Source: KK5 sp034043675
GTDB taxonomy: Bacteria; Pseudomonadota; Gammaproteobacteria; Burkholderiales; Burkholderiaceae_C
DNA length: 64,000 bases
Direction: 5' to 3'
Assembly: GCF_034043675.1 (NCBI RefSeq)
Contig: NZ_JAXCLA010000002.1
Span: 124,001 to 188,000 of the forward strand
The position numbers and the translations under genes are program-made. Below the pieces are notes generated by a model, which did no database searches, was not told where the DNA came from, and saw only the letters and a program-made list of their open reading frames with translations. This document shows positions 24,143 to 34,689 of this stretch, one piece after another; position 1 is the stretch's first letter; each line of letters opens with the position of its first letter.

Positions 24143-25515
24143 TAGCGCCAGAGCTGTTGCATCAACGCGGCGAATTCGGCCGCGATCGCCGCGTCCTTCG
24201 GATGCCGGCCCTGGCTGAGCACCTGGCGGCCGGCGACGAAGACATCGCGCACGACCTGACCCTGGCCGCCGGAGAACACCAGGCCGTCCAGCAGGTGTTC
24301 GGTCGACAGGCCCAGCAGGCCCTCGGCCTGCTCGTCAAGCACGAGGAAGTCGGCCCGCGCACCGCTCTGCAGGCCCCAGGCGGCGAAGCCGGCCGGCGCG
24401 GCACTGCCCGCACGCGCGGCCTCGAACAGGCGCGCCGCCGTGCTGGGTGCGCGCGGCGGATCGGCGGCGACGTTGCGGCGCTGCAGCGCCAGGCGCTGGC
24501 CATACTCGAGCCAGCGCAACTCCTCCGGCCAGGCGCGGGTGACATGGCTGTCGGAGCCGATGCTGACGGGCACGCCGGCCGCGAGCCAGCCCGGCAGGTC
24601 GATCAGGCCGTCGCCGAGATTGCCCTCGGTGCCCGGGCAGATCACGACCGAGGCGCCGCGGGCCGCCACCTGCGCGATCTCGTCGCGCGTCGCGTGCGTC
24701 GCGTGGACGAGATGCCAGCGCGTGTCTGGCGCCGCCTCTTCGCAGAGCCAGGCGATCGGCCGACGGCCGGTGTGGGCCAGGCAGTCGCGCACCTCCTGCT
24801 GCTGCTCGGCAATGTGGATGTGGATCGGGATGTCGCGATCGCCGACCCGGCTGCGCAGCGCCGCGATGTCATCGGGGTTGGCGGCGCGCAGCGAGTGCAG
24901 CGCCACGCCGGCGTTGACGAGCGGCCGGCGCGCCGCCTCGATGCGCCGCGCGGCGGCATCGACCCAGGCGGCGTCGGTGGCGAAACGGCGCTGGTCCTCG
25001 CGCAGGCCCGCCTGGCCGAAGCCGCTGCGCGCATAGAGCACCGGCAGCAGGGTCAGGCCCAGCCCCGCCGACTCGGCCGCCTCGGCCAGCGCCCAGCTCA
25101 TGGCCAGCTCGTCGTCCGCATGGGGCCGGCCATCAGGCTGGTGATGCAGGTAGTGGAACTCGCAGACCTGCGTGTAGCCGCCCTTCAGCAGCTCCACGTA
25201 AAGCCGCGCAGCGATCGTGCGCAGTTGCTGCGGGGAGAGCCGCAGCGCCAGGCCGTACATGCGGTCGCGCCAGGACCAGAAGTCGTCGTCACCGTCGCGG
25301 CGCTCGGCCAGTCCGGCGAAGGCGCGCTGGAAGGCATGGCTGTGGGTGTCGACCAGACTGGGGATCACCGGGCCGGCCAGCACCTGGGAACCGTCGGCCG
25401 GCGCGTCCGGCTCGATGCGCTGCCAGTGACCTCCGGCATCGGCGCTCAGCCGGACCTTGTGCTGCCAGCGCCCGTCGACCCAGGCCGCAGGCGCCCAGTA
25501 GGTCACCCCGGTCAT
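24142..25515 (-). CDS. hutF: formimidoylglutamate deiminase
   Basis: A 457-residue amidohydrolase that converts N-formimino-L-glutamate to N-formyl-L-glutamate plus ammonia, the penultimate step of the five-step histidine pathway. Metal and catalytic residues are visible in VDTHSHAFQRAFAG (about 54-67), HIHIAEQ (about 230-236), HATHATRDE (about 270) and GSDSHVTRAWPEELRW (about 320). The ATG at 25513-25515 overlaps the hutG stop (ATGA); the longer frame upstream is hutG shadow. It is the last gene of the leftward hut operon, and the TAG stop sits on the edge of the palindromic element at 23880-24142. Confidence 0.93.
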   Translation of the reverse strand: MTGVTYWAPAAWVDGRWQHKVRLSADAGGHWQRIEPDAPADGSQVLAGPVIPSLVDTHSHAFQRAFAGLAERRDGDDDFWSWRDRMYGLALRLSPQQLRTIAARLYVELLKGGYTQVCEFHYLHHQPDGRPHADDELAMSWALAEAAESAGLGLTLLPVLYARSGFGQAGLREDQRRFATDAAWVDAAARRIEAARRPLVNAGVALHSLRAANPDDIAALRSRVGDRDIPIHIHIAEQQQEVRDCLAHTGRRPIAWLCEEAAPDTRWHLVHATHATRDEIAQVAARGASVVICPGTEGNLGDGLIDLPGWLAAGVPVSIGSDSHVTRAWPEELRWLEYGQRLALQRRNVAADPPRAPSTAARLFEAARAGSAAPAGFAAWGLQSGARADFLVLDEQAEGLLGLSTEHLLDGLVFSGGQGQVVRDVFVAGRQVLSQGRHPKDAAIAAEFAALMQQLWR

Positions 25516-26324
25516 CGGGCCGCGGGCTTGTAGGCCAGCAGCGTGGACAGCAGCCGCTGCAGCAGCGGCTGCACCTGGCCAGCCAGCGCTTCGTCGTAGC
25601 CGTAGGACTCGTCCTCGCTCATGTAGCAGCGCCAGCACATCTCGAGCTGCACGGCGTGCTGGCCGAGATCGGGCCGGCCGTAGTGGCGCGTGATGTAGCC
25701 GCCCTTGAAGCGGCCGTTGACGACCTGCAAGTAGTCGTCCTGCGCGGCCAGCAACTCCGACAGCGCCTGCGTGATCGCCGGGTCGCAGGAGCGGCCGTCG
25801 ACGGTGCCGAGGTTCAGCGCCGGCAAGGTGCCCTCGAACAGCCAGGGCAGTTGCGACTTGATGCTGTGTGCGTCGAACAGCAGCACGTAACCGTGCAGTG
25901 ACTTGAGGCGATCGAGCTCGGCCTGCAGCGCGTTGTGATACGGGCGCCAGTAGGTATCGATGCGGCGGCGCTTCTCGGCGGCATCGGGCTCGCGGCCCGG
26001 CTGGTACAGCGGCTCGCCGGTGAAGAAGCGGGTCGGGCACAGCTCGGTGTTGGACGCGCCGGGGTACATCGGTGTGTCCTCAGGCGGGCGGTTGAGGTCG
26101 ATCAGGAAGCGCGAGTAGCGCGGCACGATGAGACTCGCGCCCAGCGCCTCGGCGATGCCGCCGTACAGGCGCTCCAGGTGCCAGTCGGTGTCCTCGGTGC
26201 GGCCGGCGCGCGGCTGGACATAGCGCTCGGCCTGGTCGTCAGGGATCACGGTGCCAACGTGCGGCATGCTGATCAGCAGCGGCGCGGTGCCGCGCTGGAA
26301 TCGGAAAACTTGGTTGCTGCTCAT
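25512..26324 (-). CDS. hutG: N-formylglutamate deformylase
   Basis: A 270-residue N-formylglutamate amidohydrolase that releases glutamate and formate as the final step of histidine breakdown. The family features SMPHVGTVIPDD (about 19-30), DTDWHLERLY (about 46-55), LIDLNRPPEDTPMYPG (about 75-90) and FDAHSIKS (about 151) are visible. The ATG at 26322-26324 overlaps the hutI stop by the ATGA pattern and the gene overlaps hutF likewise. Pairing with HutF confirms the formylglutamate branch rather than one-step formiminoglutamase. Confidence 0.93.
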   Translation of the reverse strand: MSSNQVFRFQRGTAPLLISMPHVGTVIPDDQAERYVQPRAGRTEDTDWHLERLYGGIAEALGASLIVPRYSRFLIDLNRPPEDTPMYPGASNTELCPTRFFTGEPLYQPGREPDAAEKRRRIDTYWRPYHNALQAELDRLKSLHGYVLLFDAHSIKSQLPWLFEGTLPALNLGTVDGRSCDPAITQALSELLAAQDDYLQVVNGRFKGGYITRHYGRPDLGQHAVQLEMCWRCYMSEDESYGYDEALAGQVQPLLQRLLSTLLAYKPAAR

Positions 26325-27520
26325 GAGGGCTCGGGTTGGGTGCGCCCGCCGCGCACTCTGAGGCGCAGCGGGTTGCGGCCGAAGTAGTAGGCCAGTTCGT
26401 TCGGGTGCTCGATATCCCAAGCGCAGAAATCGGCGCGCAGGCCGGCGGCGAGCCGGCCGCGATCGGCCAGGCCCAGCGCACGCGCGGCGTTGACGGTCAT
26501 GCCGCGCAGCGCTTCTTCCGGCGTCAGGCGGAACAAGGTGCAGGCCATGTTCAGCATCAGCAGCGGAGACAGCGTGGGCGAGGTGCCGGGGTTGTGATCG
26601 GTGGAGACGGCCATCGGCACGCCGGCTTCGCGCAGCGCGGCCACCGGCGGCAGCTTCGTCTCGCGCAGGAAGTAGTAGGCGCCGGGCAGCAGCACCGCCA
26701 CGGTGCCGGTCTTGGCCATCGCCTGCACGCCCGCCGGGCTCAGGTGCTCCAGGTGATCGCAGGACAGCGCATCGAACTTGCAGGCGAGCTGGGTGCCGCC
26801 CTGGTCGCTCAGCTGCTCGGCGTGCAGCTTGACGGGCAGCTTCAGCGCGCTGGCCGCCTCGAACACGCGACGTGTCTGTGCGGGTGTGAAGCCGATGCCT
26901 TCGCAGAAGGCGTCGACGGCATCGACAAGACCTTCTGCCTGCAGCGCCGCCATCCAGTCGCAGACGGCGGCCACGTAGTCGTCCTGGCGGCCGGTGTACT
27001 CGGGTGGCAACGCATGCGCGCCCAGGTAGGTGGTGACGACGTCGGCCCCCTGCAGGCGACGGGCGACGCGCAGCGAGCGCGCCTCGGCCTCCAGGCTGAG
27101 CCCGTAGCCGGACTTGATCTCGACGGTGGTGACGCCCTCGCCCGCTAGCGCATCGAGCCGGCGCTGCGCCAGCGCCAGCAGTTCGCCCTCGCCCGCGGCG
27201 CGCGTGGCGGCCACCGTCGAGCGGATGCCGCCGCCGGCGCGGGCGATCTCCTCGTAGCCGGCACCGTGCAGGCGCATCTCGAACTCACGGGCACGCTGGC
27301 CGCCGTAGACCAGGTGCGTGTGGCAATCGACCAGGCCCGGCGTGACGACGGCGCCGCCGAGGTCCCGCACGCTATCGTGCGCCGGCGCCGCGCTGGCATC
27401 GCCGACCCAGGCGATGCGCTCGCCCTCGGTGAGCAGCGCGCCGTTCTCGATCCAACCCCAGGGCGCGGGGCCATCCAGCGAGGCGAGCCGCGCGTTGTGC
27501 CAGAGCACGCGTTCGCTCAT
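26321..27520 (-). CDS. hutI: imidazolonepropionase
   Basis: A 399-residue amidohydrolase that opens 4-imidazolone-5-propionate to N-formimino-L-glutamate. Metal-binding histidines lie in VDCHTHLVYGG (about 64-74), the substrate and metal region in LHAEQLSDQGG (about 236) and the aspartate region in STDHNPGTSPTLS (about 308). Full length for the family. The ATG at 27518-27520 overlaps the hutD stop and the 3' end overlaps hutG, giving a tightly coupled hutD-I-G-F order. Confidence 0.94.
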   Translation of the reverse strand: MSERVLWHNARLASLDGPAPWGWIENGALLTEGERIAWVGDASAAPAHDSVRDLGGAVVTPGLVDCHTHLVYGGQRAREFEMRLHGAGYEEIARAGGGIRSTVAATRAAGEGELLALAQRRLDALAGEGVTTVEIKSGYGLSLEAEARSLRVARRLQGADVVTTYLGAHALPPEYTGRQDDYVAAVCDWMAALQAEGLVDAVDAFCEGIGFTPAQTRRVFEAASALKLPVKLHAEQLSDQGGTQLACKFDALSCDHLEHLSPAGVQAMAKTGTVAVLLPGAYYFLRETKLPPVAALREAGVPMAVSTDHNPGTSPTLSPLLMLNMACTLFRLTPEEALRGMTVNAARALGLADRGRLAAGLRADFCAWDIEHPNELAYYFGRNPLRLRVRGGRTQPEPS

Positions 27521-28062
27521 TCGTTAGGGCTCCAGGCCATCCACCAGGCCGCACCGCTGCCCTCGAAACGCATCGGCTGCGCCGCCGGCTCTTCGCACCA
27601 GGCCAGGCTCAGCGGCGCCAGCGGCATGCGCCGGCCGCCATGGTCCAGCACGCCGCCATCGGCCGTGAACAGCAGCGCCAGCCGGCCGGCCAGCGCGCAC
27701 GGCGCATCGGCCGGCTGCACCTCGACACGGCCGTGGCTGCGCAGGTGCATCAGGTTGAAGTCCAAGGTCGGGCCCTTGATCAGCTCGCAGTCGGGCCCCA
27801 GCGAGCCGTCGAAGCTCAGCAGCTCGCTGCCGGCGGAAAGTTCGTAGTCGTAGAGCCGCACGCCATTGCCGCGCAGCACGGCGAACCAGCGCTGCACACC
27901 GGGGAAGCTGGAGAACGGGCCATCGGCCTCGATGTCCGCCACGCTGACGCGCAGGATCCAGTCCGACGGATGCGGCCAGGCCAGCAGCTCGCGCGTGCGG
28001 CCCCCGCCGTTCTTCCAGGCCTGGGGCTGGACGTCGTCGGCGCTGATGCAGCTCCAGCTCAT
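27517..28062 (-). CDS. hutD: HutD family protein
   Basis: A 181-residue cupin-like protein. Family marks are QAWKNGGGRTRELLAWP (about 12-28), RVSVADIEADGPFSSFPGVQRW (about 38-59, an acidic and aromatic segment) and FDGSLGPDCELIKGPTLDFN (about 83-102). HutD is not an enzyme of the pathway; in Pseudomonas it is thought to limit hut expression or activity. The ATG at 28060-28062 overlaps the hutC stop (ATGA), so the repressor and HutD are translationally linked. Confidence 0.88.
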   Translation of the reverse strand: MSWSCISADDVQPQAWKNGGGRTRELLAWPHPSDWILRVSVADIEADGPFSSFPGVQRWFAVLRGNGVRLYDYELSAGSELLSFDGSLGPDCELIKGPTLDFNLMHLRSHGRVEVQPADAPCALAGRLALLFTADGGVLDHGGRRMPLAPLSLAWCEEPAAQPMRFEGSGAAWWMAWSPNE

Positions 28063-28784
28063 GCTTGAAATCCACCTTCGAGTAAATAGGTCGAGCCGGG
28101 GTGCGAGAGCTTCACCGAGGTCACCGCCACGCCGCGGCTGAAGGTGCGGCGCTTGACGACCAGGCAGGGCTCGCGCTTGGAGATGCACAGCAGCTTGGCC
28201 TCCAGGTCGGAGGGCAGCAGCGCCTCGATGGTGTACCGCGCCTCGGACAGCGGCGCAACCTTCAGCAGATATTGCGTCGGGGTCGTCTGCTGGAAGTCAA
28301 CGTCCAGATACTCCGGCGCGGTGGCCGGGTTGACCAGGCGGTCTTCGCACTGGATCGACTTGCCGTTCTCGAAGTGCACGACGACGCTGTGGAACAGCTT
28401 GTCGCCCGCGCGCAGGCCGAAATCGCCGGCCTGCTCGGCCGTGGCCGCCACCGTCTCCAGCAGGTGCACGCGCAGCTCGTGCTTGCGGCCGCGCGCCTGC
28501 ACCTCCTCGGCCAGGTCGCGCACGGTCAGGGTGGACGAGATCCGGTGCAGGTCGGCCACGAAAGTGCCCACGCCCTGCATGCGCTGGATCAGTCCGTCTT
28601 GATAGAGCTCGCGCAGCGCGCGGTTGACCGTCATTCGACTCACCTTGAACAAGGAGACCAGGTCCGACTCGGACGGCAACAGGTCTCCCGCCACCCAGCG
28701 ACCTGAGGAAATTCCCTCGCGCAAATGGTTTTTGACCCGGAGATATTGAGGCGCCGGATCCGCCGTCGACAGTGCTTCAGACAT
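28059..28784 (-). CDS. hutC: histidine utilization repressor, GntR/HutC family
   Basis: A 241-residue repressor. The GntR winged helix (about 10-75) includes LLPSESDLVSLFKVSRMTVNRALREL, followed by a UTRA ligand-binding domain (about 95-235) that senses urocanate in characterised HutC proteins. It is the first gene of the leftward operon and is divergent from hutU across 101 bases containing its probable operator (28819-28832). On its own strand the operator would overlap the -35 region of a TAGACA-N17-TTAAAT promoter candidate, implying autoregulation. Confidence 0.93.
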   Translation of the reverse strand: MSEALSTADPAPQYLRVKNHLREGISSGRWVAGDLLPSESDLVSLFKVSRMTVNRALRELYQDGLIQRMQGVGTFVADLHRISSTLTVRDLAEEVQARGRKHELRVHLLETVAATAEQAGDFGLRAGDKLFHSVVVHFENGKSIQCEDRLVNPATAPEYLDVDFQQTTPTQYLLKVAPLSEARYTIEALLPSDLEAKLLCISKREPCLVVKRRTFSRGVAVTSVKLSHPGSTYLLEGGFQA

Positions 28785-28809
28785 GGTGCGAAATCGTATT
28801 TAACGGTAT

Positions 28810-28838
28810 TTGACTGCACTTGTCTATACAAGTAGAGT
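28810..28838 (+). promoter_or_regulatory. hutU promoter with embedded HutC operator
   Basis: A -35 box TTGACT (28810-28815) and -10 box TAGAGT (28833-28838) are separated by 17 bases. The palindrome CTTGT-CTAT-ACAAG (28819-28832) fills the spacer and matches the known HutC operator style (CTTGTATATACAAG-like). Bound repressor would block RNA polymerase directly. The hutU start codon is 47 bases downstream of the -10 box, with a GGAG ribosome-binding site. Confidence 0.75.
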
Positions 28839-28885
28839 CAGGATCAAGCGGGACAAAAAAGCCCGTCACTAACGGAGCCAGCGCC

Positions 28886-30583
<1,698 letters not shown>

Positions 30584-30594
30584 ACAAGAAAGCC

Positions 30595-32136
30595 ATGACG
30601 ACTTCCATCGACATCATCCCCGGCGAGCTGAACCTCGCCCAGCTGCGCGCCATTCGCACAGGCGGCGTCGCGCTGCGCCTGCACGCCGGCGCCACCGAGG
30701 CGATCGAACGCAGTGCCGCCCTCGTGCAAGCCGCCGCGGCCGGCGACTCGCCGGTCTACGGCGTCAACACCGGCTTCGGCAAACTCGCCTCCAAGCGCAT
30801 CGGCAAGGACGAGCTGGCCGCGCTGCAGCGCAACCTCATCCGCTCGCACTGCGTCGGCGTCGGCGCGCCGCTGGCGCCCGGTGTCGTGCGGCTGATGCTG
30901 GCGACGAAGGCGGCATCGCTGGCGCGCGGCTACTCGGGCGTTCGCATGGAAGTCGTGCACTGCCTGCTCGATGCCTTCAATGCCGGCCTCGTGCCCTTCG
31001 TGCCGGCACAGGGCTCGGTCGGCGCTTCGGGCGACCTGGCGCCGCTGTCGCACATGACCTTGGCACTGATGGGCGAAGGCGAGATGCTCGTCGACGGCCA
31101 GCGCCGCCCGGCGATGATTGAGCTAGAGAAGGCCGGCGTGAAGCCGCTGGTGCTGCAGGCCAAGGAGGGCCTGGCGCTGATCAACGGCACGCAGACCTCC
31201 ACCGCGCTGGCGCTCGACGCGCTGCTGCGCTTCGAGGTGGTCTTCGAATCGGCGCTCGTCAGTGGTGCGCTGAGCCTGGACGCCGCACGCGGCAGCGACG
31301 GCCCCTTCGATCCGCGCATCCACGCGGTGCGCGGCCAGCCGGGCCAGATCGAGACGGCCGCCGTCTACCGCCAGTTGCTGGCCGGCAGCGCGATCCGGCA
31401 ATCGCATCGCGAAGGCGACGAGCGCGTGCAGGACCCGTATTGCCTGCGCTGCCAGCCGCAGGTGATGGGCGCCTGCCTGGACCAGGGCCGCTACGCGCGC
31501 GACGTGCTGCTGCGCGAGGCCAATGCCGTCACCGACAACCCGCTGGTATTCAGCGATGACGGCGCGATGATCTCCGGCGGCAACTTCCACGCGGAACCCG
31601 TGGCGCTGGCTGCCGATGCCCTCGCCTGCGCCATCGCCGAAGTCGGCGCGATCGCCGAGCGCCGCATCGCGATGCTGATCGACACCGGCGTCTCGCGCCT
31701 GCCGCCTTTCCTGACCGGCAATGCCGGCCTCAACAGCGGCTTCATGATCGCCCACGTGACGGCCGCCGCGCTGGCCAGCGAGAACAAGTCGCTCGCCCAT
31801 CCGGCCAGCGTCGATTCGCTGCCGACCTCGGCAAACCAGGAAGACCACGTCTCGATGGCCACCTTCGCGGCCCGGCGCCTGGGGCAGATGCTGGACAACA
31901 CCGGCCACGTCGTCGCGATCGAGCTGCTGGCCGCCGCGCAGGGCATCGAATTCCTGCGTCCGCTGGTGAGCTCGGCAGCGCTGGAAGACGCTCACGCGCT
32001 GCTGCGCAAGACCTGTCCCCCGATGCCGGACGACCACTACCTGGCGCCGGACATCGAGCACGCAAAGACGCTGGTCGACGCGGGCGAGTTCGCCGCGCTG
32101 GGGCGTCGCGCGACCGGCTTCGCGTCCCTGGGCTAG
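30595..32136 (+). CDS. hutH: histidine ammonia-lyase (histidase)
   Basis: A 513-residue enzyme that deaminates L-histidine to urocanate, the first step of the pathway. The self-forming MIO cofactor tripeptide Ala144-Ser145-Gly146 is visible in SVGASGDLAPLSH. Other family segments are YGVNTGFGKLAS (about 53-64) and GGNFHAEPVA (about 328). The in-frame extension far upstream is hutU shadow; ATG 30595 follows the hutU stop by 11 bases. Its TAG stop is shared, on opposite strands, with the convergent clsB gene (CTAG). Confidence 0.95.
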   Translation: MTTSIDIIPGELNLAQLRAIRTGGVALRLHAGATEAIERSAALVQAAAAGDSPVYGVNTGFGKLASKRIGKDELAALQRNLIRSHCVGVGAPLAPGVVRLMLATKAASLARGYSGVRMEVVHCLLDAFNAGLVPFVPAQGSVGASGDLAPLSHMTLALMGEGEMLVDGQRRPAMIELEKAGVKPLVLQAKEGLALINGTQTSTALALDALLRFEVVFESALVSGALSLDAARGSDGPFDPRIHAVRGQPGQIETAAVYRQLLAGSAIRQSHREGDERVQDPYCLRCQPQVMGACLDQGRYARDVLLREANAVTDNPLVFSDDGAMISGGNFHAEPVALAADALACAIAEVGAIAERRIAMLIDTGVSRLPPFLTGNAGLNSGFMIAHVTAAALASENKSLAHPASVDSLPTSANQEDHVSMATFAARRLGQMLDNTGHVVAIELLAAAQGIEFLRPLVSSAALEDAHALLRKTCPPMPDDHYLAPDIEHAKTLVDAGEFAALGRRATGFASLG

Positions 32137-33407
32137 TACCTGCCGCCTGCGCCAGCGACACGCAGGTAGACGTAGGCAATCCAGGCGACCAGGGCCCTGC
32201 CGGCCACAGCACGCAGGCCGCGGGCCGGCTGTTCGCGCACCTCGACCGAGGCGGCGAGCGCCGTCTCGATCTCGGCCCGCAGCGCGCCGGCGAAGCCCTC
32301 GTCCAGCACCAGCACGTTGGCTTCCAGGTTCAGCAGCAGCGACAGCGGGTCGATGTTGGAGCTGCCCACCGTGGCCCACTCGCCGTCGATGACCGCCACC
32401 TTCGCATGCAGGAAGGCCGGCGAGTATTCGTGGATCTGCACGCCATCGCCCAGCAGCTCGGCGTAGAGCGCATGTGCGGCGACGGCAGCGATGCGGTAGT
32501 CCACCTTGCCCTGCAGCAGCAGCCGCACGCGCACGCCGCGCCGCGCCGCCGCGCACAGCGCCTGGCGGAAGCGGTGGCCAGGGTAGAAGTACGGGCAGAT
32601 CAGGTCGACGCTGGTGCGCGCGAGCCGGATCGCCTCGACGTAGGCGTGCTCGATCGTGCGGCGCTGGCGCAGGTTGTCGCGCAGCACCACGGCCACGCGC
32701 ACGGGGCTCAGGTCCCGCCCACCGGGCGGCGGGTCGCGCGGCATGCGCAGGCTGCTCAGCAGGTTGCGCATGCGGCGCACCGGCGAGCCGCTGCGCGCCA
32801 CCGCCAGCATCTCCTCGCCGAAATCGCGGCCCAGCCAGGCGCGGGTCCAGACGGCGCGCGCCGCTTGCGCTACCGGCGCCACCGCGTCGCCGCGCAGCTC
32901 CACCGCGAAGTCGAGCCGCGGCTCATCGCTGCGGCCGTGATGGATGTCGAGCCGGTCCTCGATGATGTTGACGCCGCCGACATAGGCCACCTCGCCGTCG
33001 ACGACGCACAGCTTCTGGTGCAGGCGCCGCAGCTGCCCCGGCTGCAGCCAGCGCCACCAGCGGTCCAGCGGCCGGAACACCGCCAGCGCGACACCGCTGC
33101 CGCGCAGCGCCTCGGTGAGCCAGGCCAGCGGCGCCTTGGAGCCGAAGCCATCGACCACGACGCGCACCCGCACGCCGCGCGCTGCCGCGGCGCGCAGCAC
33201 CCGTACCAGCTCCTCGCCAGCGGCGTCGTGGTTGAAGATGTAGGTGGCGAGCCAGACCTCGCTGATGGCGGCCTCGATGCGCGCGCACTGCGCCGGGAAG
33301 AGCTGGTCGCCGCCGCGCAGCAGGCGTACCTCGTTGCCGCCGCTGAAGCTCGGGTAGGCGGGGCCGTACCAGCTGGCGATGCGGGACAGTCGCTGGCGTT
33401 TCCCCAT
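32133..33407 (-). CDS. clsB: phospholipase D-like cardiolipin synthase (ClsB type)
   Basis: A 424-residue protein with two HKD motifs, HQKLCVVDGEVAYVGGVNIIED (first part at about 135) and HAKVAVIDGEWATVGSSNID (about 338), the catalytic signature of cardiolipin synthases. It lacks the N-terminal membrane helices of ClsA, as does E. coli ClsB (YbhO); a hydrophobic segment lies at the C-terminus (about 398-420). It would join phosphatidyl groups to form cardiolipin. It is last in the nudB-EEP-clsB operon, 3 bases after the EEP gene, matching the ybhP-ybhO pairing of E. coli. Confidence 0.88.
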   Translation of the reverse strand: MGKRQRLSRIASWYGPAYPSFSGGNEVRLLRGGDQLFPAQCARIEAAISEVWLATYIFNHDAAGEELVRVLRAAAARGVRVRVVVDGFGSKAPLAWLTEALRGSGVALAVFRPLDRWWRWLQPGQLRRLHQKLCVVDGEVAYVGGVNIIEDRLDIHHGRSDEPRLDFAVELRGDAVAPVAQAARAVWTRAWLGRDFGEEMLAVARSGSPVRRMRNLLSSLRMPRDPPPGGRDLSPVRVAVVLRDNLRQRRTIEHAYVEAIRLARTSVDLICPYFYPGHRFRQALCAAARRGVRVRLLLQGKVDYRIAAVAAHALYAELLGDGVQIHEYSPAFLHAKVAVIDGEWATVGSSNIDPLSLLLNLEANVLVLDEGFAGALRAEIETALAASVEVREQPARGLRAVAGRALVAWIAYVYLRVAGAGGRY

Positions 33408-33410
33408 GCC

Positions 33411-34229
33411 CTATTCGAGTTCCAGCTCGACGACCAGGGGCAGGTGGTCGGACATGCGCGCCCAGGCCGGCCCGCGCGGGACCTGCATGGCCGCGCAGCG
33501 CAGCCCGCGCATGTAGACGCGGTCCAGCGCGAATAGCGGGAAGGACGAGGGAAACGTCGGCGGACGCGGCCGGCCGTGCGGCGGCTGCGCGCGGCGCAGG
33601 CCGTGCTTGTGCATCGGCGTGTCGAGCTTCTCGCTCCAGTCGTTGAAGTCGCCGGCAATCACCAGCGGCGCATCGGGCGGGATCTCAGCTGCGATGTAAT
33701 CGGCGAAGCGTTGCACCTGGCGCACGCGGCCGCCGTGCATCAGGCCCAGGTGGGCGACGACGGTGTGCACCTCGACACCGTTCCACTGCACCGGCACGTG
33801 CAGCAGGCCGCGCTGCTCGAAGCGGTGGTCGGACACGTCGTGATGGCCGATCTCGCCGAGGCGCCAGCGCGACAGCAGCGCGTTGCCATGCTCGCCGTCC
33901 TTGGTGACGGCATTGGTGCGGTAGGCCACCTCGTAGCCCTCGGGCGCCAGGAACTCGGCCTGCCCCTCTTCAGGCCAACCGAAATAGGTGTGGTCGAAGT
34001 CCTTGGCGTGGCGGTGGTTGAACAGGCGCACCTCCTGCAGGAACACGAGGTCCGCTTTCAGCGCCTCGACGCCCAGGCCCAGGTTGTGGATCTCCAGCCG
34101 CTTGCGCGGCCCCATGCCCCGCACACCCTTGTGGATGTTGTAGGTGGCGATGCGCAGCCGCGGCCGGGCGAGGTCCGCCGGCGGGGCATCGACGGAATCG
34201 GCGAACTGGGTCTTCAGCGGTTTCGTCAT
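33411..34229 (-). CDS. endonuclease/exonuclease/phosphatase family protein (YbhP-like)
   Basis: A 272-residue EEP-fold phosphoesterase. Motifs are RIATYNIHKG (about 28-37), a catalytic Glu in FLQEVRLFNH (about 66-75), GDFNDW (about 178) and the final SDHLPLVVE (about 262-270). The ATG at 34227-34229 overlaps the nudB stop (ATGA). No signal peptide is seen. Neighbouring clsB suggests a link to phospholipid metabolism, as for ybhP in E. coli, but the substrate is not known. Confidence 0.85.
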   Translation of the reverse strand: MTKPLKTQFADSVDAPPADLARPRLRIATYNIHKGVRGMGPRKRLEIHNLGLGVEALKADLVFLQEVRLFNHRHAKDFDHTYFGWPEEGQAEFLAPEGYEVAYRTNAVTKDGEHGNALLSRWRLGEIGHHDVSDHRFEQRGLLHVPVQWNGVEVHTVVAHLGLMHGGRVRQVQRFADYIAAEIPPDAPLVIAGDFNDWSEKLDTPMHKHGLRRAQPPHGRPRPPTFPSSFPLFALDRVYMRGLRCAAMQVPRGPAWARMSDHLPLVVELELE

Positions 34230-34681
34230 GACCTGAATCGGGGCAATTGAAGTACCGCCTCCGCGTTCGAAGGCGAAAAGCACAGATCGGCGGCCTCGGC
34301 CCAGGGCAGCCAGCGGTACTGCAGATGCTCGCGCGGCGCCAGGCGCACGGCGCTTGCCTCGGGCACGGTCAGGCCGAACACGTGCTCCAGGTTGTGGGTG
34401 ACGCCGGGCGCGTAGCGGTGGCGCCAGACGGGGTAGATCTCGTAGTGGTTGGCAAGCTGCCAGTCGACCAGTTCGCCGCCCTCGATGCCCGTTTCCTCGA
34501 AGACCTCGCGCCGGGCCGTCTCGACGAGCGGCTCGTCGATGCTGTCCTTGGAGCCGGTGACGCTCTGCCAGTAGCCGGGCTTGTCGGCCCGCTCCAGCAG
34601 CAGCACCTGCAGGTCGGGGGTGTGGATCACGACCAGCACCGATTCGGGGATCTTGTAGGGCTTGTTCTCGTTCTCTTGCAT
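34226..34681 (-). CDS. nudB: dihydroneopterin triphosphate diphosphatase (Nudix)
   Basis: A 151-residue Nudix hydrolase of the NudB/FolQ family, which removes pyrophosphate from dihydroneopterin triphosphate in folate synthesis. The Nudix box reads GSKDSIDEPLVETARREVFE and continues with ETG at about 43-65; the E-x7-REVxEE core is intact, while the segment between the first Gly and Glu has one more residue than the textbook consensus. Start ATG 34679-34681, 8 bases after the TPR gene. Its position near aspS is common in betaproteobacteria. Confidence 0.88.
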   Translation of the reverse strand: MQENENKPYKIPESVLVVIHTPDLQVLLLERADKPGYWQSVTGSKDSIDEPLVETARREVFEETGIEGGELVDWQLANHYEIYPVWRHRYAPGVTHNLEHVFGLTVPEASAVRLAPREHLQYRWLPWAEAADLCFSPSNAEAVLQLPRFRS

Positions 34682-34689
34682 GACGGTGG

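Noticed and set aside
23817..24145. Several small frames inside the palindromic element
   Set aside because: Frames on both strands arise from inverted-repeat DNA, have similar low-quality composition and no ribosome site; the element is better described as non-coding.
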